Source: Dromaius novaehollandiae (lineage: Eukaryota; Chordata; Aves; Casuariiformes; Dromaiidae). From it: DNA of 64,000 bases. This document shows, piece by piece, positions 13,246-35,447 of this stretch (within the stretch, counting starts at the first letter, position 1; every line of letters starts with the position of its first letter). The notes beneath the pieces are model-generated. The model ran no database searches. It was not told the DNA's origin and saw nothing but the letters and a program-made list of their open reading frames with translations. Made by a program: the position numbers and the translations under genes. The stretch is from the NCBI RefSeq assembly GCF_036370855.1, contig NC_088113.1, forward strand, positions 20,418,501-20,482,500, in the 5' to 3' direction.

Positions 13246-14229
13246 TCAGCCTGCGGTTCCAATCTCCTTACCTGAGCGCCCAGCTGAACTGTAACCAAGT
13301 GAGCAAACCTAAACAGCAGCATTGCCTTTTGCTTCCCGAAGACAGCTATCTAGCAAGGAAAAGCGTTTTGCAGGAGGCCAGAATCCAGCCCGTGAGCCAT
13401 TTAGGCCAAACCTCCTCCTCTCCCTACCCTAGTGCTGTTCCTAGCAGCGGCGGTTTGGCATGAGGGAGTTCAGATTAGCAGACAGCGTTCTGTTTTATCT
13501 TGTATGTAGACAAGATCTGCCTGAAAACGTACCTAGTGGCTCCCCACCATCTTCTGTATTGCAAGACTGTCCTTAACAAATTTCACTAAAGAAAACCAGG
13601 GAGAATAAAGGTCTGTCCATGCCAGAGGCAGACCTGCCTTGCAGAATGGCTTTCCAGCTTGTTCGTACTACTCTATCCTAACATCAGCTGCTTATAACCT
13701 GAGCAGCATTTGCCTAGTCATTAACTGCTTGCAACATGCAGTCTCCGAGACCAGTGCAAACCCAGCAATCACCTCATCCCCCTTTCCCCTGGGGGAAGCA
13801 ATAGCTTTAACCCCAAAGTTAGGCCCAGCTGGACTCAGACATGGGGCCCAGCAGCGTACCATGCTGCTGGGCTCCTGCTTGCCACCTGTTTACGGAATCA
13901 GATCTTCTCTGGAAATATTTACGGAGTCAAACTGCAGCACAGGGGGACACAGGGATGGCTGGGCAGTGGCAGCTCTGCTGTCTGGATCTTAATCAAGGGT
14001 AGTTTCACAAGCATGACAGCTGCTTGGCTTGTGCTCTTCTGCAGGCCCATGCAGTCCCCCTCCCACAACCCCAAAACACCTCTTCCCAACAAAACAACAC
14101 AACACCCAAAGATTTCACATTGCCAAAGATCCTGCAAGCCAGGGATCTTCTGTATCGTCTTCTTCCCTTATCTTCAACTTTGCTAGTTGCACGTAAGTAA
14201 TGGAGATTATGGGTCCCTGGTAAATAAAC

Positions 14230-17200
14230 CTGCAAAAAGAACCAAAGAAAGAAACAGGTATTAGGCATAGCTGTAGTTTTGTTCCAGTCACTAAGTCATG
14301 ACTGAGGAGAATGTAGTGTCCCACCAAACCTCCCTGTCCCGCCCCAGACTTCAGGCATGTAGAGTGGAATTGCATGTAAACTGTATTTGCTGTGTCTCCA
14401 TTTTTCATCTCCAACCCTTAATTAAAGCAGTATTTGCGAGACTGGGAGAACTTGAGATGAATGCATGCTTTCTTATTACATGATTAAAGCCAATAACTTC
14501 TAAATAATGCCTTTGAACAACTGCACTGAGTAGAAGGTGAAAGGGAGCATTGCTGGAGTCGTTCATCCGCCCAGATGGAAGTACTGTAGGACACTGCTGC
14601 AGAGGCAGTGTCCTTGCCCAAGGCTTTCCTGCTAGTCCCAGCAAGTCTGAGATGAGCTTTGTCACATCCCCTTACTTGGCAGTGCTCCTGTTAGCGGGCC
14701 AGGCCTGTCTGCTGTGGGTCTGGACTCCCTTTAGAGTCACTGCTTTTGAGAAAGTGATTCAGGTAGTTTTGACAAAGAGCACGTAGCCACCAGGGAAAAT
14801 ACATATCCAGCCACCTCAGCACATGAGCCGAGATCAGTTGTCTCACGGCTGAGCACAGCGTTACATTTCCATAACACAGCTCCATCCTACGGGGTTTGCA
14901 GCGTTAGCCCAGCTGAAACCAGGACAAGCATTTATCATGACAGAACTCGTCCTTGAGGGTCCACATGATGTGCTCCGGAGAGCCCTCGCCGGTAACACTT
15001 CCAGCCGCCTGCACAAGCAGGGACGCTTTGACTCCGCTGCCTTGTGCGTCAGCAGCAGCTCGGGCTCCTCGAGTGGCTGCGCAAGAGGCAGGTAAAATCT
15101 ATTTTGGTACAACTTAAAGGAGAGCAGGACTGTTCTGGTGAGCGCTGCCACGCTGCACTCAACAGCCTGCAAGGATGCCTAGCACCAGGGTTTTCCGGGA
15201 AGAAAGCTGCCCTGCTGGTCCCTGCTCTGGCCAGAGCCCTAACATACTGCTGCCCTACAGGGCTTGTCCGCAGCCTCGGTCCTGCACCGTCTTGTCCTTC
15301 TAGCTCAGGGTCACAGAAATATTAACCCCACCTACCTGCCCTGCACATGAGCCACCAGCATTTTTGCCCTAGTTTGTTTGTAACTGGACAAATTCCCTGT
15401 CGATACCACATCGAACAGTAAGTCTGGTTCCAAACGAACCAGCAGAGGAACAACGCATGTGCATGCAACGTCTCTTCTCTCGGGAATCATTAAATGCATT
15501 TAACTCGGTATAGACAAACCTCAAACACAGCATGAAGGGGACACTCGTGGCACTAACTATGCCTGGTCTACCAAAGCCTAAACTGTGCACCCTTCCAACT
15601 GCTGATGGCTATGTTATTTCTATATAGGAAACGCATCGTTCAGGATGTCAAAGCCTTCACAGGAAGGATTAGCAGAGCTGCAAACAGGGCCAGATACATC
15701 TGTTGATGAAGGGCCTGGCTATTTCCCATGGGGGTTCCTTCTCACCAACATTTGCTCTGCCTGGTGGCACCTCAAAGACTTCCTACAGTGCAGACCTTCA
15801 ACCCAAGGGTAGGACCCTGCTTTGCTTCAAAACTCCTCATATTATGGACTGGTGGTAATTTTACAGCAGTTGGCAGCAATTTAATTTTTCCCCAAACTTC
15901 AACTCTGAGCTCAAAGACAGCTGCACGGAAAAATGGGGGTGGACATAGAGGGATAGCTTCTCCTTCCTCAGGGAGGGATCAGGTTGGGGGGGCTCTGCCA
16001 GGCCCTCTCCCACCCAGATTGAGCCAGTGGCTCTTCGGATAAACCAAGCAACAGCACCTGAGCAGCAGGAAAGACCTGCTGAAGAAAAACTGCTCCTGCC
16101 CAGCAAATTATTCAAATCCCTTAGCCCTAGGAAATCTCATTAAAGAAACACATTTCTTAAAGAAAGCAGCTGCCTCTGCTGCTCAGAGCAGACACCAGGA
16201 CCACATGCGCACTGCTTCATAGGGGAGTTGGACCGGGAAATGCTGCCTTTGTAGGCTGCAGATCAGAAAAGCGCCTTTCTGCTTAACAAGGGAGGCTTGC
16301 GAGAGGCACTGGGATGTCAGGTCAGGGGGACTGGCACAATGAATTTTCTGGAAGATTTCTCCTGTGCTGCAGCTTCATTAGCAACTAGGACAGCGTCTCC
16401 ATTCATGTCTCCCTGGAGTAGGAGCATCTTGAGGAAAGATGCCTTCTTCAAGCATTTCGAGCTCTCACCTCTGAGACAGGAGAGCTCACTACACTGACGC
16501 ATGTTGTTCAAGAGCTTTTAATCCCTCCACTGATGCCACTTACAGTTTTAATCAGCTCGAATGTTCATTTGGCATCAGCAGGATATGAACCAGCAGCCTA
16601 TGAAGTCTTTGTCCAGCACCTAATACGATGACACCAAGACCCAGGTCACAGGGGAGGGAGCTGGAGGTGGCAACGCAGCACTTGTAGTGGTGGATGGCCC
16701 CAACATAGGGGAGTCAGACAACCCAGCACCTTCTCCTGTTAACCACATCACCTGCCCTGCCTGGGAATGCAGGGTGCAGGGACGGGGTTGGGAGCCTCCT
16801 TTATTTCCCAAGTTCTTCGTCTCACTCTTTATGTATGCATAAATGTGACACACTGCTTTGGGAGCTCCCTAAAATCCAACTGCAGTGCCTTCCCCCAGGG
16901 CAGGAAGAGTGGGGGGTGACTCAAGAGCAAGCAAACAAGAACAGCACATCTGGCCAGAGGTGATGGGCTCCAGGTCATCCAGAGGGCTCCGCTGCTCCAG
17001 GTGGGATCTACATTGCCCAGGAACATGTCACCGCTCCGCGCAGAGGCCCTGGGGATGCTGCTGGCTGCACCTGCTGTTGCTGCCAAGAAGAGGAAGTGAT
17101 CCTGCTTTCATACTATTCCAGGGCTTGTTTTGTCCATGCCAAGATTCACAAACCACACCGAAAACAGTCTGAAGTCAAAATCAACATTGATTCAGAAATG

Positions 17201-20200
17201 AAACTACTATACTTTTCCTCAGCTTGCTCACAAGCTCCTGTCTAGCAGCATCAGGGCACCTTCACTACAGAGGAATCGAGACGGGTACCTCCAGACCAGG
17301 CCTAGCACCACGCAAGAGCCTTCCTCCCTGACAGCTTGCAGAGACAGCTCTTACGTGCATCTGATTCCTGCCCTCCAGATCTAAAAAGCTGAACAGCAGC
17401 AATTTATTACCTGTGCTCAGCAGCAGCCCAGCAACGCTGGCTGCTCTGCAGATGTGCTAATCGGGGAGAACCGCCATCACGCAGGGGGAGCAGATGGGCT
17501 TTCCCTGCATCAGCTCAGTTGCATTTTGAAAGTACAAACAGGAGAACAAAGCAAATGTAAACAGTCACTTTCAGCTGCATCTAAAATGATCAAAACCCAC
17601 AGCAGGAGGAAGAGGAGCACGAGCAAACGAGAGGCCGCTCGGGCTGTCAGCCATCTCCCTGCTGCAGGCAGTACCTGAGATAACGCACATCTGAGCCAAC
17701 GCTGACTGCACTCATTCCTGCCATTCATTGAGTGTCCACTCCTAAACCAGACCAGCTATTTTATCAACAGTGAAAAACCGTCGTGGAATAGCCATTGCTG
17801 TTGGATGTCCTACAGGAATTACAACTACAAATTTTCATAAATATTAAATCATTCAGACACTTGTTCACGCTTAAAAACAAGGCAGTGGCACCTGTACTGT
17901 GTGCTAACAAAGGATATGGTAGGAATGATGGTAATGAAATCACTAATTTTCTGTGACTTCATCTTACACTGGCTGTGAGTAAAGCATGCAACGAGATGGT
18001 GGAAGATGCTGCCACTTGCTCCTTTTGCGATCTGCCTGTCTTTGTGGCAAAGATCACTGGAGCCAGCCCTTTGCTCTCGCTATACCTCGCTCCTTAGTGA
18101 TGACTTGTTTAAGTGGACAATCCATACTGTACAGATTCGTAATGTTAGAGACTCTCGCACTGATGACATGGTATACGTGGGGAGGGAACATGCCTCCCTT
18201 GAGGAACTCAAAGGACGACTACTAGAAAAATAAGAGAAGGAAGCCAGATGTTCGCGTAGTGGGAAGGGGAGAGATGTGAGCAGCCCCAGCACTGTGAAAC
18301 CAACCCCGGGATGGAGCAAGACACAGGGCTGGAGATTTGCTAGCACGGCCCCACACCTGAGGACTCGGCAATGCTACATGGCACGACAAGACAGCACCAG
18401 AGCCAGCTAAGCACCTACCTTTTTCATGACCATTTTCAGACTTATGGGAAGCTTTCCTGCATCAGTAAGCAGGGGTGAAATAGTCCTTAGTGTAAACTGC
18501 AGTCACAGTACTGGGCTATCACACAGCAATCAAGAGATTAACAGCAGGTACCCACTGCGGTCCAACCACTTGCTAATTGTACTAGAATGGCTTTTGTCCC
18601 TATGCCTAAAAGGCATGTTTGTGGTAATGGGGCCTGAGATAACCCTGTGCTCCAGAAGATGCGGGAGCCCACTGTTCAAATAAGAAAGAGGAGACCCTCG
18701 TTTCCCCCAGGGAATGCACAGCTTGCTGCCCACCTCTGCACAACCCAAAGCCCTGGGATGACAAGAGCGTGGCAGTAATCAGGCTTGTCTCCACCCCAAT
18801 CATCCTGAAGTTCAGCAGAAGCCAAGCCAAGAACGCTTTCCTGGCTGACAACTGATATTTAATATCTGCATTTTGGAGGGGCAGCAGAGTATGAAGACTG
18901 CTGACTGGCAGGTTCTTGCAGCAGGACTGCCAGGACATGAAGCAAAAACAGAACAGGTCAATGACATACCAAGGAATAAGTGAAAATCTGATTGCCAGGA
19001 TCAGGGAGGGTTACAGTTTTACAGATTTTGCCATGAACTAAGTCTGCCTAGGGTCTGAAATTGCCCTGGGGAAAGGGGAACTCACTGCGCTGCCTGACAC
19101 CCATGTAAGCTACACACAAGTGCTGCAGCTATGTTGCAGAGGTTACTCGAGTTTCATGGTCAACCTAAATTACCTGAGAGGAGAGTTCAGGAGCTGCTCT
19201 CAATCCCATTTTAAGCTTCTCAAGCATGCTTCCAGTTTAAGATTTACATTTAATAACAGCCCAGCAGCAAGAGGCAGGCTGATTCAAACGCACAAGCACA
19301 CAATTTATACAAGCCCCTATGAGAAAGCGCTGCAAACGCATCCCGCTGCCCTGCAAACAAAACACAGCAACGCTTCCCCGCTGCGCAGCACAACGCACAG
19401 CGTTTGCAGTGAACATATGCCTGGTGCTTGGCTCCTATCTGGGCCACGCAGAGCCCAGCCCCGGCACGCTGGCTGGGCTGCGTTATATAAGCACGGCCAT
19501 CTCCCCTGCAGCCACGGCGCTGGCGGAAATGATCGGTGCAGGCTCATGGCTGGCTCCATCCACGGATGCAGGGGGGTTCAAAAGGCAGCTGGGTTTTAAG
19601 CAAACAGCCCCGGGGTAGGACTGTCCCCTCCGTGTTTGTTATCCCTGCGTGCACTATTCTGCAGTTATGCGCAGGATGAATTTTCCCCAGAGGGCACTGG
19701 CTTGTTGCATAACTCAGCAGCATCATATTAGCACAGCACGAGTGATCACAGATGGCAGCAGCAGCGGCAAACCCTGACGCTCTGCCACCCGGCAGTAGCT
19801 GCTTTAAAAGCCCAGCTCCCAGCCCCACTAGAAGAGAAATGCCTCCTTCCCCACCGCCTTGCCCCGGGGCACAAGGCAGGGTGTCCTGGTCTTGCCCTAC
19901 GGCTTTATCACACCCATGTGAAGAGCTCTGCAGATTCGCTCCACCTCCCCAGCCCCAGCCCCCATCCGCACGAGCCCCAGCCCCGGGCAGAAGCAGTCAC
20001 ATCAATTACTTGCACTGAAGCTCTTAAGGGCATTAAAACAGTGAGTGCCTTGTGGTGCGGAGGAGATGGTTTGTGGACCCTTTTGAACAAGCCAGCAGTG
20101 GCCCGACTAGACCCACCCAATGGGCCTTTCCATGACTATATTCCTATTTCTCTGGGCTGCACTTCTGGGCACATACCAGATACTCGCTATTCACACCTTG

Positions 20201-21760
20201 CTATGCACACATGCATGTCACATCCCCAGGAATTACTGTCTCTTGAGGTTAAGACCTAAGAGCTTGGCTTTTGGAGCACGGCTGTCACAGGCAGGACAGG
20301 CAGCTGCCAAGGGTGCTGGGAACAGCACAAAGCCACCTGGGCACATTCCAGGGCGGTGCGTCCGGATGGGGCATGGACAGCTTTTCATCCCTTTTACGTA
20401 AGCCCAGGAATGCTTGCCTTAATTGAGCAGTGAGGAGGTTTAAGCCCTACCTGCCAAACTGCCTTTACGCTCCCCATCGTACTCTGCAGAGTATGGGGAC
20501 ACTGGGAGCACACTGGGCACGCGGTGAGCGACTGCAAAGCCCCAGGCTGCCTCTAGCAGCCCTCTCAGCTCTCTCCACTTTCTTCTGCCTGTGATTTGCC
20601 TTGATGCAGCAGGATCTCTTTGGTTTCTGGATCAGGAAAGGACTGGGAAGTCCAAGCTGCAAATCTAACACCTGATATGGGCAGACTTTTCAAAGATCTG
20701 TGATCAGCAACGGGAAAGGCAGCTCTGCCGTAGCTCGTGAAAGAGCAGGGCTCAGACCACAGCCTGTCCTCTTGTAATCTCTAATTATTCAGTTTCTTTG
20801 AAGTGTTTGGCCAGGAGAATCCCTAGTAACAGCTCTTGTTTATACACAGCTTTGCCATGAAGGCAACACCTCTCATTCCTATGGTGTCACTGGTTACTCA
20901 CACTGCCAGCTACCTCCACCTCCTTCGGGCAGTCTTTCCAGACCATACGTGACCCCCGAGGCTGGGATTCAGCAGAGAAAGTCTGAGCTTTGGACTATTT
21001 AGGAACCGAGCCTGGGGGGCGAACTCTGCCTGAACTGAGCTGAGAGCAGTCTGAGTGCAGCTGTTTTGTAAGCTTCCTTCCTGAACAGACTTGTGTCTCC
21101 GAGCCCAGATGCTGGAGACCAAAGCATCTTATGGGGCTTATGCAACTGCAGCTCACACCAGAAGGAAGTGCTGCATTTAGCATGGAAACAAAGCGAGACG
21201 CATCACACGTCTAGGTGAGAGCAGGGGAGACGAGATGCCCCATCCGTGCCGAGCACCCGCCTGCCCCTGTGCTCAGCGCAGCCCAGCCCCGAGCTGCAGC
21301 ACCTGAGCACGAGGGGAGGAAGGACAGTGCACGACAGTGAGGTGCCCTCAGCGCTGACTGCCAAAATTAGATGAGGGAGCAGAGACAGCACCAGCAGCTC
21401 CATCCCTGCCTCTGGGAGCAACAGACATAGCCAGGGCTGATGTCAGAGGGTGCTCCTGGGTTTCTGCTGTACACCAGCCTCTTTGTTAGCAAACGGCCAG
21501 GACTGCTGCGGAGCCGCTGTTCAGCCCTCTCGCCTGCGCTCAGCAGCTGCACTTCCCACTGCTGCCCAAAGACTAATTCTATTTTCCGTCTCTATTTTAT
21601 TTTTGCAGTAGAATAGGTGGATAAAATCTCAGAAACAGTGCTCTGATGAGTCACTATAGAAATCGCTCTGGGAACATAAAAGACTCCATTGTATCGTTAC
21701 AGAGTGCATAAGCAGGCTGGTAAAGGAGACAGTATTAGACAAAAACTGCAGATCACTTAC
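14230..21760 (-). other. STK35: Probable 3'-UTR intron of STK35
   Basis: On the minus strand a donor with consensus GTAAGT lies just below 21761, and an acceptor with a long pyrimidine tract lies just above 14229. The 7.5 kb between holds no recognisable exon. The stop codon would lie 35 nt before this junction, inside the roughly 50-nt limit, so the intron would not be expected to trigger nonsense-mediated decay. Confidence 0.5.
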
Positions 21761-31311
<9,551 letters not shown>

Positions 31312-32129
31312 TCACCGAAAGTCCCTTTGCAGCGCAGATGCTGCCTGCAGCTGCCCAGGCTCGGGCCGCGCGTCCCCCTCGTCCCGCGGGGTGCACGCCG
31401 CGGGGAGCACCGCTGCCGGCTGCGCGGGTGGGCTGCTGGCATGCGGATCCCTCTCCTGCAAGCTTTTTTTTTGCTTTTCAGCCACTTCGCTGGGGCCGGG
31501 AGGAGCGGGGCTGCGCGGCTGGTGGCCCCGGGAGCAGCCCCGTGTGACGCCGCTCTCTGCTCGGTGCCACTTGCTGCGGCAGCGTCGAGTGGCCACTCGC
31601 GCATCATCGCGGGCCGGGAGCGGCTGGACGCGTTGGCTCGCCCACGGCGGGAGCACGGCCCTGCGCGGGGACAAGGCCCCAGCACGTGCCCCCGCGGCTC
31701 TTTCGGGGCCGTGAGGGTGAGCAAGCGGCTTAGTGCAGCCCGTTCTGGAAAAACACCGCGCTGAGTAGGACGGAGCCGACGGGCCGCGATGGGAATCGCC
31801 CCGTGTGCCGCGGGCGGGCTGCTTCCCGCGGATGCTCCCCGCGCCGTGCACGCAGCAGCACCGGGCCCGCAGCACCCCGACCTGCGGTTCCCCCGCCGCG
31901 GCGGGCGCCAGGCCGTTCCCGGACCCCCAGCTCGACCCACCGCCCCGAGGGCGTTCGCACCCCCGGAGCGGGTCCCTCGGTGGGCGATGGGCCCGGGCCG
32001 GGCGAGGGGGTCCCGCGGCCGTGGCGGGTGCTGGGGGCCGTGCCGCTCCCTGCCGCCGCCTCCCCCCTGCCCGTGCGGCAGCCGGGGCCCCCGCGAGCCC
32101 CCTCCTCCCCGCAGCTTTTAACTGATGCA

Positions 32130-32270
32130 GTTAGGAAAACTTAACTTTTCTATTACCGCGCATTTCTCTCTCTCCCAGGTGCTTAATTACCATTGTCCCA
32201 GGGAAATGTCAGCGTGACTCACAGGCAGTTCCCCCTTAGGAAGCGCAGATGAATATTAATTAAGCGGGGG
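32130..32270. promoter_or_regulatory. AT-richer enhancer-like element with AP-1 site upstream of PDYN
   Basis: A low-CpG island in GC-rich DNA about 850 bp upstream of the PDYN TATA box. It contains TTAATTACCATTGT near 32183 (homeodomain and SOX-like cores), TGACTCA at 32215-32221 (AP-1) and AATATTAATTAAG near 32252. The composition is typical of conserved non-coding elements; conservation was not tested. Confidence 0.45.
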
Positions 32271-32984
32271 GGGGGTGGGCTCCCCCGGAGCGCTTCTCCC
32301 GGGGCCCCGCAGCCCCCCGCGCCCGCCCGGCCCCGCCGGGACCCTCCGCCCGCTCCGGGGCCGGCGGCGGGACGGGAGGGTAATAAGGCGCCTCTGCTGC
32401 AGGGAGAGGGGTCATCCGAGCCCCCCCCCGCCCCCCCCGAGCAAAGGACGGGAGCTGCCGTCAAGGCGCCTTGTCACGGCAGCGTCTCCCCGCGGGGCAA
32501 TTACCGGGACGGGGGCTGCGCCGGGGGGGCTGCGCCGGGGGGCTGCGGGGCCCCGCCGCAAAGGGCTCCGCTGGCGGGGGGGGGGACCGGGGGGGGCAGC
32601 CCCAGCCGCCCTTGGGGTGATGCGGTGCTTCATCCCTTGGAGGGGGGGGGATGTAGGTGACGGAAACGATGGTTTTCCTGTAAAAAGCACCCGCGGGGCT
32701 CCGCTTGGCTCCGGCCGGTCCCTCCCCGGCAGCGAGTCCGGGCGCCCCCGGGGGAGACCGCGACCCCCGGCAGCGCGGGGGGCTCCAGGCCCCGGGCAAC
32801 CGGCGTCGCAGCCGGGCTGCTGCCGGGCTGGGGAAGGCGATGCGCGGCCGCGGCCCGGGCTCCTCTCCGCGGCTGCCGCCCCGGGAGCCGCCGCCGCCCG
32901 CGGTGCGGGGTCCCCGCGAGGCTCCGCCGCCCCGTCGGGCGCGGGGGCTGCGGAGGGGGGGGGCCGCTTCTTCCCAGCCTCCCG

Positions 32985-33080
32985 CGCCCCGATTGGCTCC
33001 GCGGCGCCGGGCTGCGCCGGGCCCGCGGCGGGAGGAGACTCCGCGGCCATAAAAGCGGCGCCGGAGCCGCGGGGCGGCGA
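32985..33080 (+). promoter_or_regulatory. PDYN: PDYN core promoter
   Basis: ATTGG (inverted CCAAT box) at 32992-32996, then CATAAAAG at 33048-33055 as a TATA-like box about 55 bp downstream. This predicts a transcription start near 33080. The probable first exon with a consensus donor at 33239 follows directly. Confidence 0.7.
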
Positions 33081-33239
33081 GTCCGGGGGGTCCCGCGGCC
33101 GCGCTCGGTGCCTCCGGCTGCTTCCCCGGGCTGCCGCGGGGCTCGACGGCGAGCGGCAGCGCCGGGCCGCGGGCACCCCGCCCCGCCCCGGTCCGGTCCG
33201 GTCCACGGGTGCGCGGCCGGGCGGCGGGAGCACCGGCAG
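33080..33239 (+). other. PDYN: Probable PDYN non-coding exon 1
   Basis: Runs from the predicted start about 25-30 bp after the TATA-like box to a donor GGCAG|GTAGGG after 33239. Mammalian PDYN also begins with non-coding exons. The 5' end is an estimate. Confidence 0.6.
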
Positions 33240-33260
33240 GTAGGGCTGCACTTCCCCGCG

Positions 33261-33436
33261 CCCGCCGACGGCTGCCGACGCTTGCAAACGGTTGCCGACG
33301 CTTGCAAACGGCTGCCTGCACCTGCAAACGGCTGCCGGCGCTTGCAAACGGCTGCTAACGCCCGCCGACGGCTGCCCGCGCTTGCAGACGGCTGCCCGCG
33401 GCGGCAGACAGCTGCCCACCGACGGCTGCCCGCGGC
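33261..33436. repeat. 20-bp minisatellite, 8 copies, in PDYN intron 1
   Basis: Eight consecutive 20-bp units (33261-33420) of the form cttgcaaacggctgccgacg, followed by a partial copy. Units differ by a few bases but hold the 20-bp register exactly. The tract starts 21 bp after the predicted exon 1 donor. Confidence 0.95.
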
Positions 33437-33442
33437 ACGCCG

Positions 33443-33495
33443 TGACTCACCGGCTGCAGCGCGGGTATCGCTTCTGCTGTTGCCGGCGTGACTCA
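33443..33495. promoter_or_regulatory. PDYN: Two consensus AP-1 sites next to the PDYN minisatellite
   Basis: TGACTCA occurs at 33443-33449 and again at 33489-33495, both preceded by CG, within 75 bp of the last 20-bp repeat unit. AP-1 input to prodynorphin is established in mammals; use of these particular sites is inferred. Confidence 0.55.
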
Positions 33496-34279
33496 GTCTG
33501 TTTAGAAACATGCCGGTGCCGCGAGCATCTCGCCGCGAGCATCTCGCCACGGTGCCGGCGGCGTTGCTCAAGGCCACGGCGGCACGGCCGGTACCGGGGC
33601 TCCTCTCGCCCCTCGAGTGGCTGCGCGGCGGCTCGTCGCGGTGCCGCTGCCACGTGCGCGGGGCGAGCTCGTTAGTGTGAAGTGAGCCGGAGCTCGGAGA
33701 GGGACGGGAAGGGCGCGGGCGGTGGGACGGGAGGATGCTGCTGCCTTCCCGCGCTCGCCAGCCCCGGCGCGGCCGTCGTTTGCTGCCGGTCTGTCCAAAA
33801 ACTCATTGGCTTTTTTCTGCGCGAACGTTGCCCTGGGCGCGTTTGCAGGTCGCTCTTTAGGAGAAGACGAGAGCTGCTGGAAGGTGCCGCTCTGCCGTGG
33901 CAGAACCGCCTGTAGGTGCCCGAGCCGCCTCCGTGAGCCCCCGGTGGGAGGAGAAGCGGCCGTACGGGGAGGACGGGCGTCCGCCGGGGCGGGCGGCGGA
34001 AACCCAGCGTCGCCGCTGTCCTTCGCAGGAGCTGCTCCGCCGGTGCCGCGGCGGCTCTGCCCGGACCGACCGCGGCGGGACGCGCGCCTGAGCGGGACGG
34101 GACGCTCGGCCCCCGGCTCCCTGCAGGTAACGCCGCGACGCCCGGCCGCTCCGCTTCCCTTCCTCCTTCCGTCCGTCCTTCCTTCGGGGCTTGTTTTCTT
34201 TCCCCTTTGTCTTACACCCGTCGTTTTCCTCCCTCTCTCCCGCCGCGGTCTGGCCGTCTCCCCCGCCGGCGCGGCGCAG

Positions 34280-34326
34280 GAGGGCAGCAGAGCTCCGCGG
34301 GGGACCTGCCACCGCGCCGGGACCAG
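34280..34326 (+). other. PDYN: Possible PDYN non-coding exon 2
   Basis: A pyrimidine-rich tract ends in gcgcag at 34279, and a strong donor GACCAG|GTAGGT follows 34326, defining a 47-nt exon. There is no ATG in it. An alternative donor CTGCAG|GTAACG lies near 34125. The location agrees with a second 5'-UTR exon as in mammals. Confidence 0.45.
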
Positions 34327-34524
34327 GTAGGTGCACGGCAACCCGCGCGGAGAGGCCACCGCCGCCCTCGGACGGCGTCACCCCGCGGTGCCCTGGCCTC
34401 CCGGCTGCCTCCTCTTCTTTTAATCTCGGCTTCGGCCCGCGCCCATCAGCGTTTCGCGACGGCGTTGCGGGGCTGCCGGGCTCCGCTCCCCGGGAACGCC
34501 GCGAGCGCGGCACGCAGCGGTGCG

Positions 34525-34650
34525 GATAATTCAAACTACATTTTAATTTAGCGTGAACCGATACCGTGGCATTAACATTTCTTCATCAGCGCCAATTACG
34601 GTGCATTAGCAGATACAGCCGGAGAATACAATCGTCTCCGACGTGCGTCA
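34525..34650. promoter_or_regulatory. AT-rich enhancer-like island in a PDYN 5' intron
   Basis: Within strongly GC-rich DNA this stretch carries repeated TAAT/ATTA cores (ttttaatttagc, gcattaac, ccaattac, gcattagc), typical of homeodomain-bound elements. It lies between the probable exon 2 and the first coding exon of PDYN. Confidence 0.4.
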
Positions 34651-35300
34651 CTACCGCGTGCCAGCCTCCTCTGGGTCAGGCCTCCGCGCCCGGGGCGGCA
34701 GCCGGAGCTGGCAGCGGCTCCGCGGGGCCTCGCAGGCAGCAGCTTTACCGCTGCCCCGGCCGCCGCGGCGGTGGAGGGTGCGCGGGGCTGCCGGGAGCTC
34801 CGGCTCCGGCACCGGCATCCGCCGCCTCGGCTGCCCGGCGGCTCCGCAGCGCCGTGTTTGTCTTCTCCAAGGCCAGGCGGGGGGAGAGCCGGTGATTCAT
34901 CCTGGCCGCGGCACGTGCAACGCGGCCGCCGCGATAGCGCATGGAAATGCGACGCTAGGAAAAACCCCAAGCGGCACAAGAGAGGCGCTGGCGGAGATGG
35001 GGTGTCGGGAGCCCGTTTCGGGGTGCTGGGTGCCCCGGGAGCCCGGCTCGGGGTGCGGGTGCCCGTGCAGCCCCGGCGGTGTTCGCCAGCGCCGGAGGGC
35101 GCGAAGGGCTGGGCTGGTCCCTAGGGAGGTGCCGCATCTCCGGGCATCCCGGCGGGGCTTTTCCCCTCCGTCCCGGGGTGCAGCGCCCCGGGAGCAGCCC
35201 GCGCGCCGGCGGGCTTTGCCGGTGGGAGCGGACGACGTGGCGCTTTGGGGAGCGGCCTGAGGCGCCGGTGACGGGCTCGTGTGCTGTCTCACCCCCCCAG

Positions 35301-35447
35301 GAAGCACCGCGGCGCGGGATGGAGCGGCGGGCGCTGGCGCTGGCTCTCTGCCTGGCGCTGGCCGCGGCGGCCGCGGAGGACTGCGTGAGCCGGTGCTCCG
35401 CCTGCGCCGCCCGCACCCGGGACTCGGCGGAGAGCGTCCGGCCCCTG
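35301..35447 (+). CDS. PDYN: PDYN first coding exon (ATG at 35319)
   Basis: The acceptor acccccccag ends at 35300; 18 nt of 5' UTR precede the ATG. It encodes residues 1-43: the signal peptide and the first three cysteines, ending SVRPL. The donor is CCCTG|GTGAGT. Confidence 0.93.

Larger units (their letters stand above)
10150..14229 (-). other. STK35: Probable STK35 terminal exon, 3' UTR
   Basis: On the minus strand a strong acceptor (polypyrimidine tract then cag) ends at 14230, so an exon would begin at 14229. About 4.1 kb further on, the minus strand carries AATAAA (complement of 10170-10175) followed by a GT-rich stretch, a typical poly(A) arrangement. A consensus donor 35 nt after the STK35 stop at 21796 needs a downstream partner, and this is the best one I can see. 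No reading frame in the exon looks conserved. It would be a long 3' UTR containing a SINE relic and an 18-bp inverted repeat. The exon linkage is inferred. Confidence 0.55.

Noticed and set aside
14115-14229. Open frames at the start of the exon after the 14230 acceptor (one reads FIYQGPIISITY...)
   Set aside because: They are short and unlike any known protein. The exon lies after the STK35 stop, so it is better read as 3' UTR.
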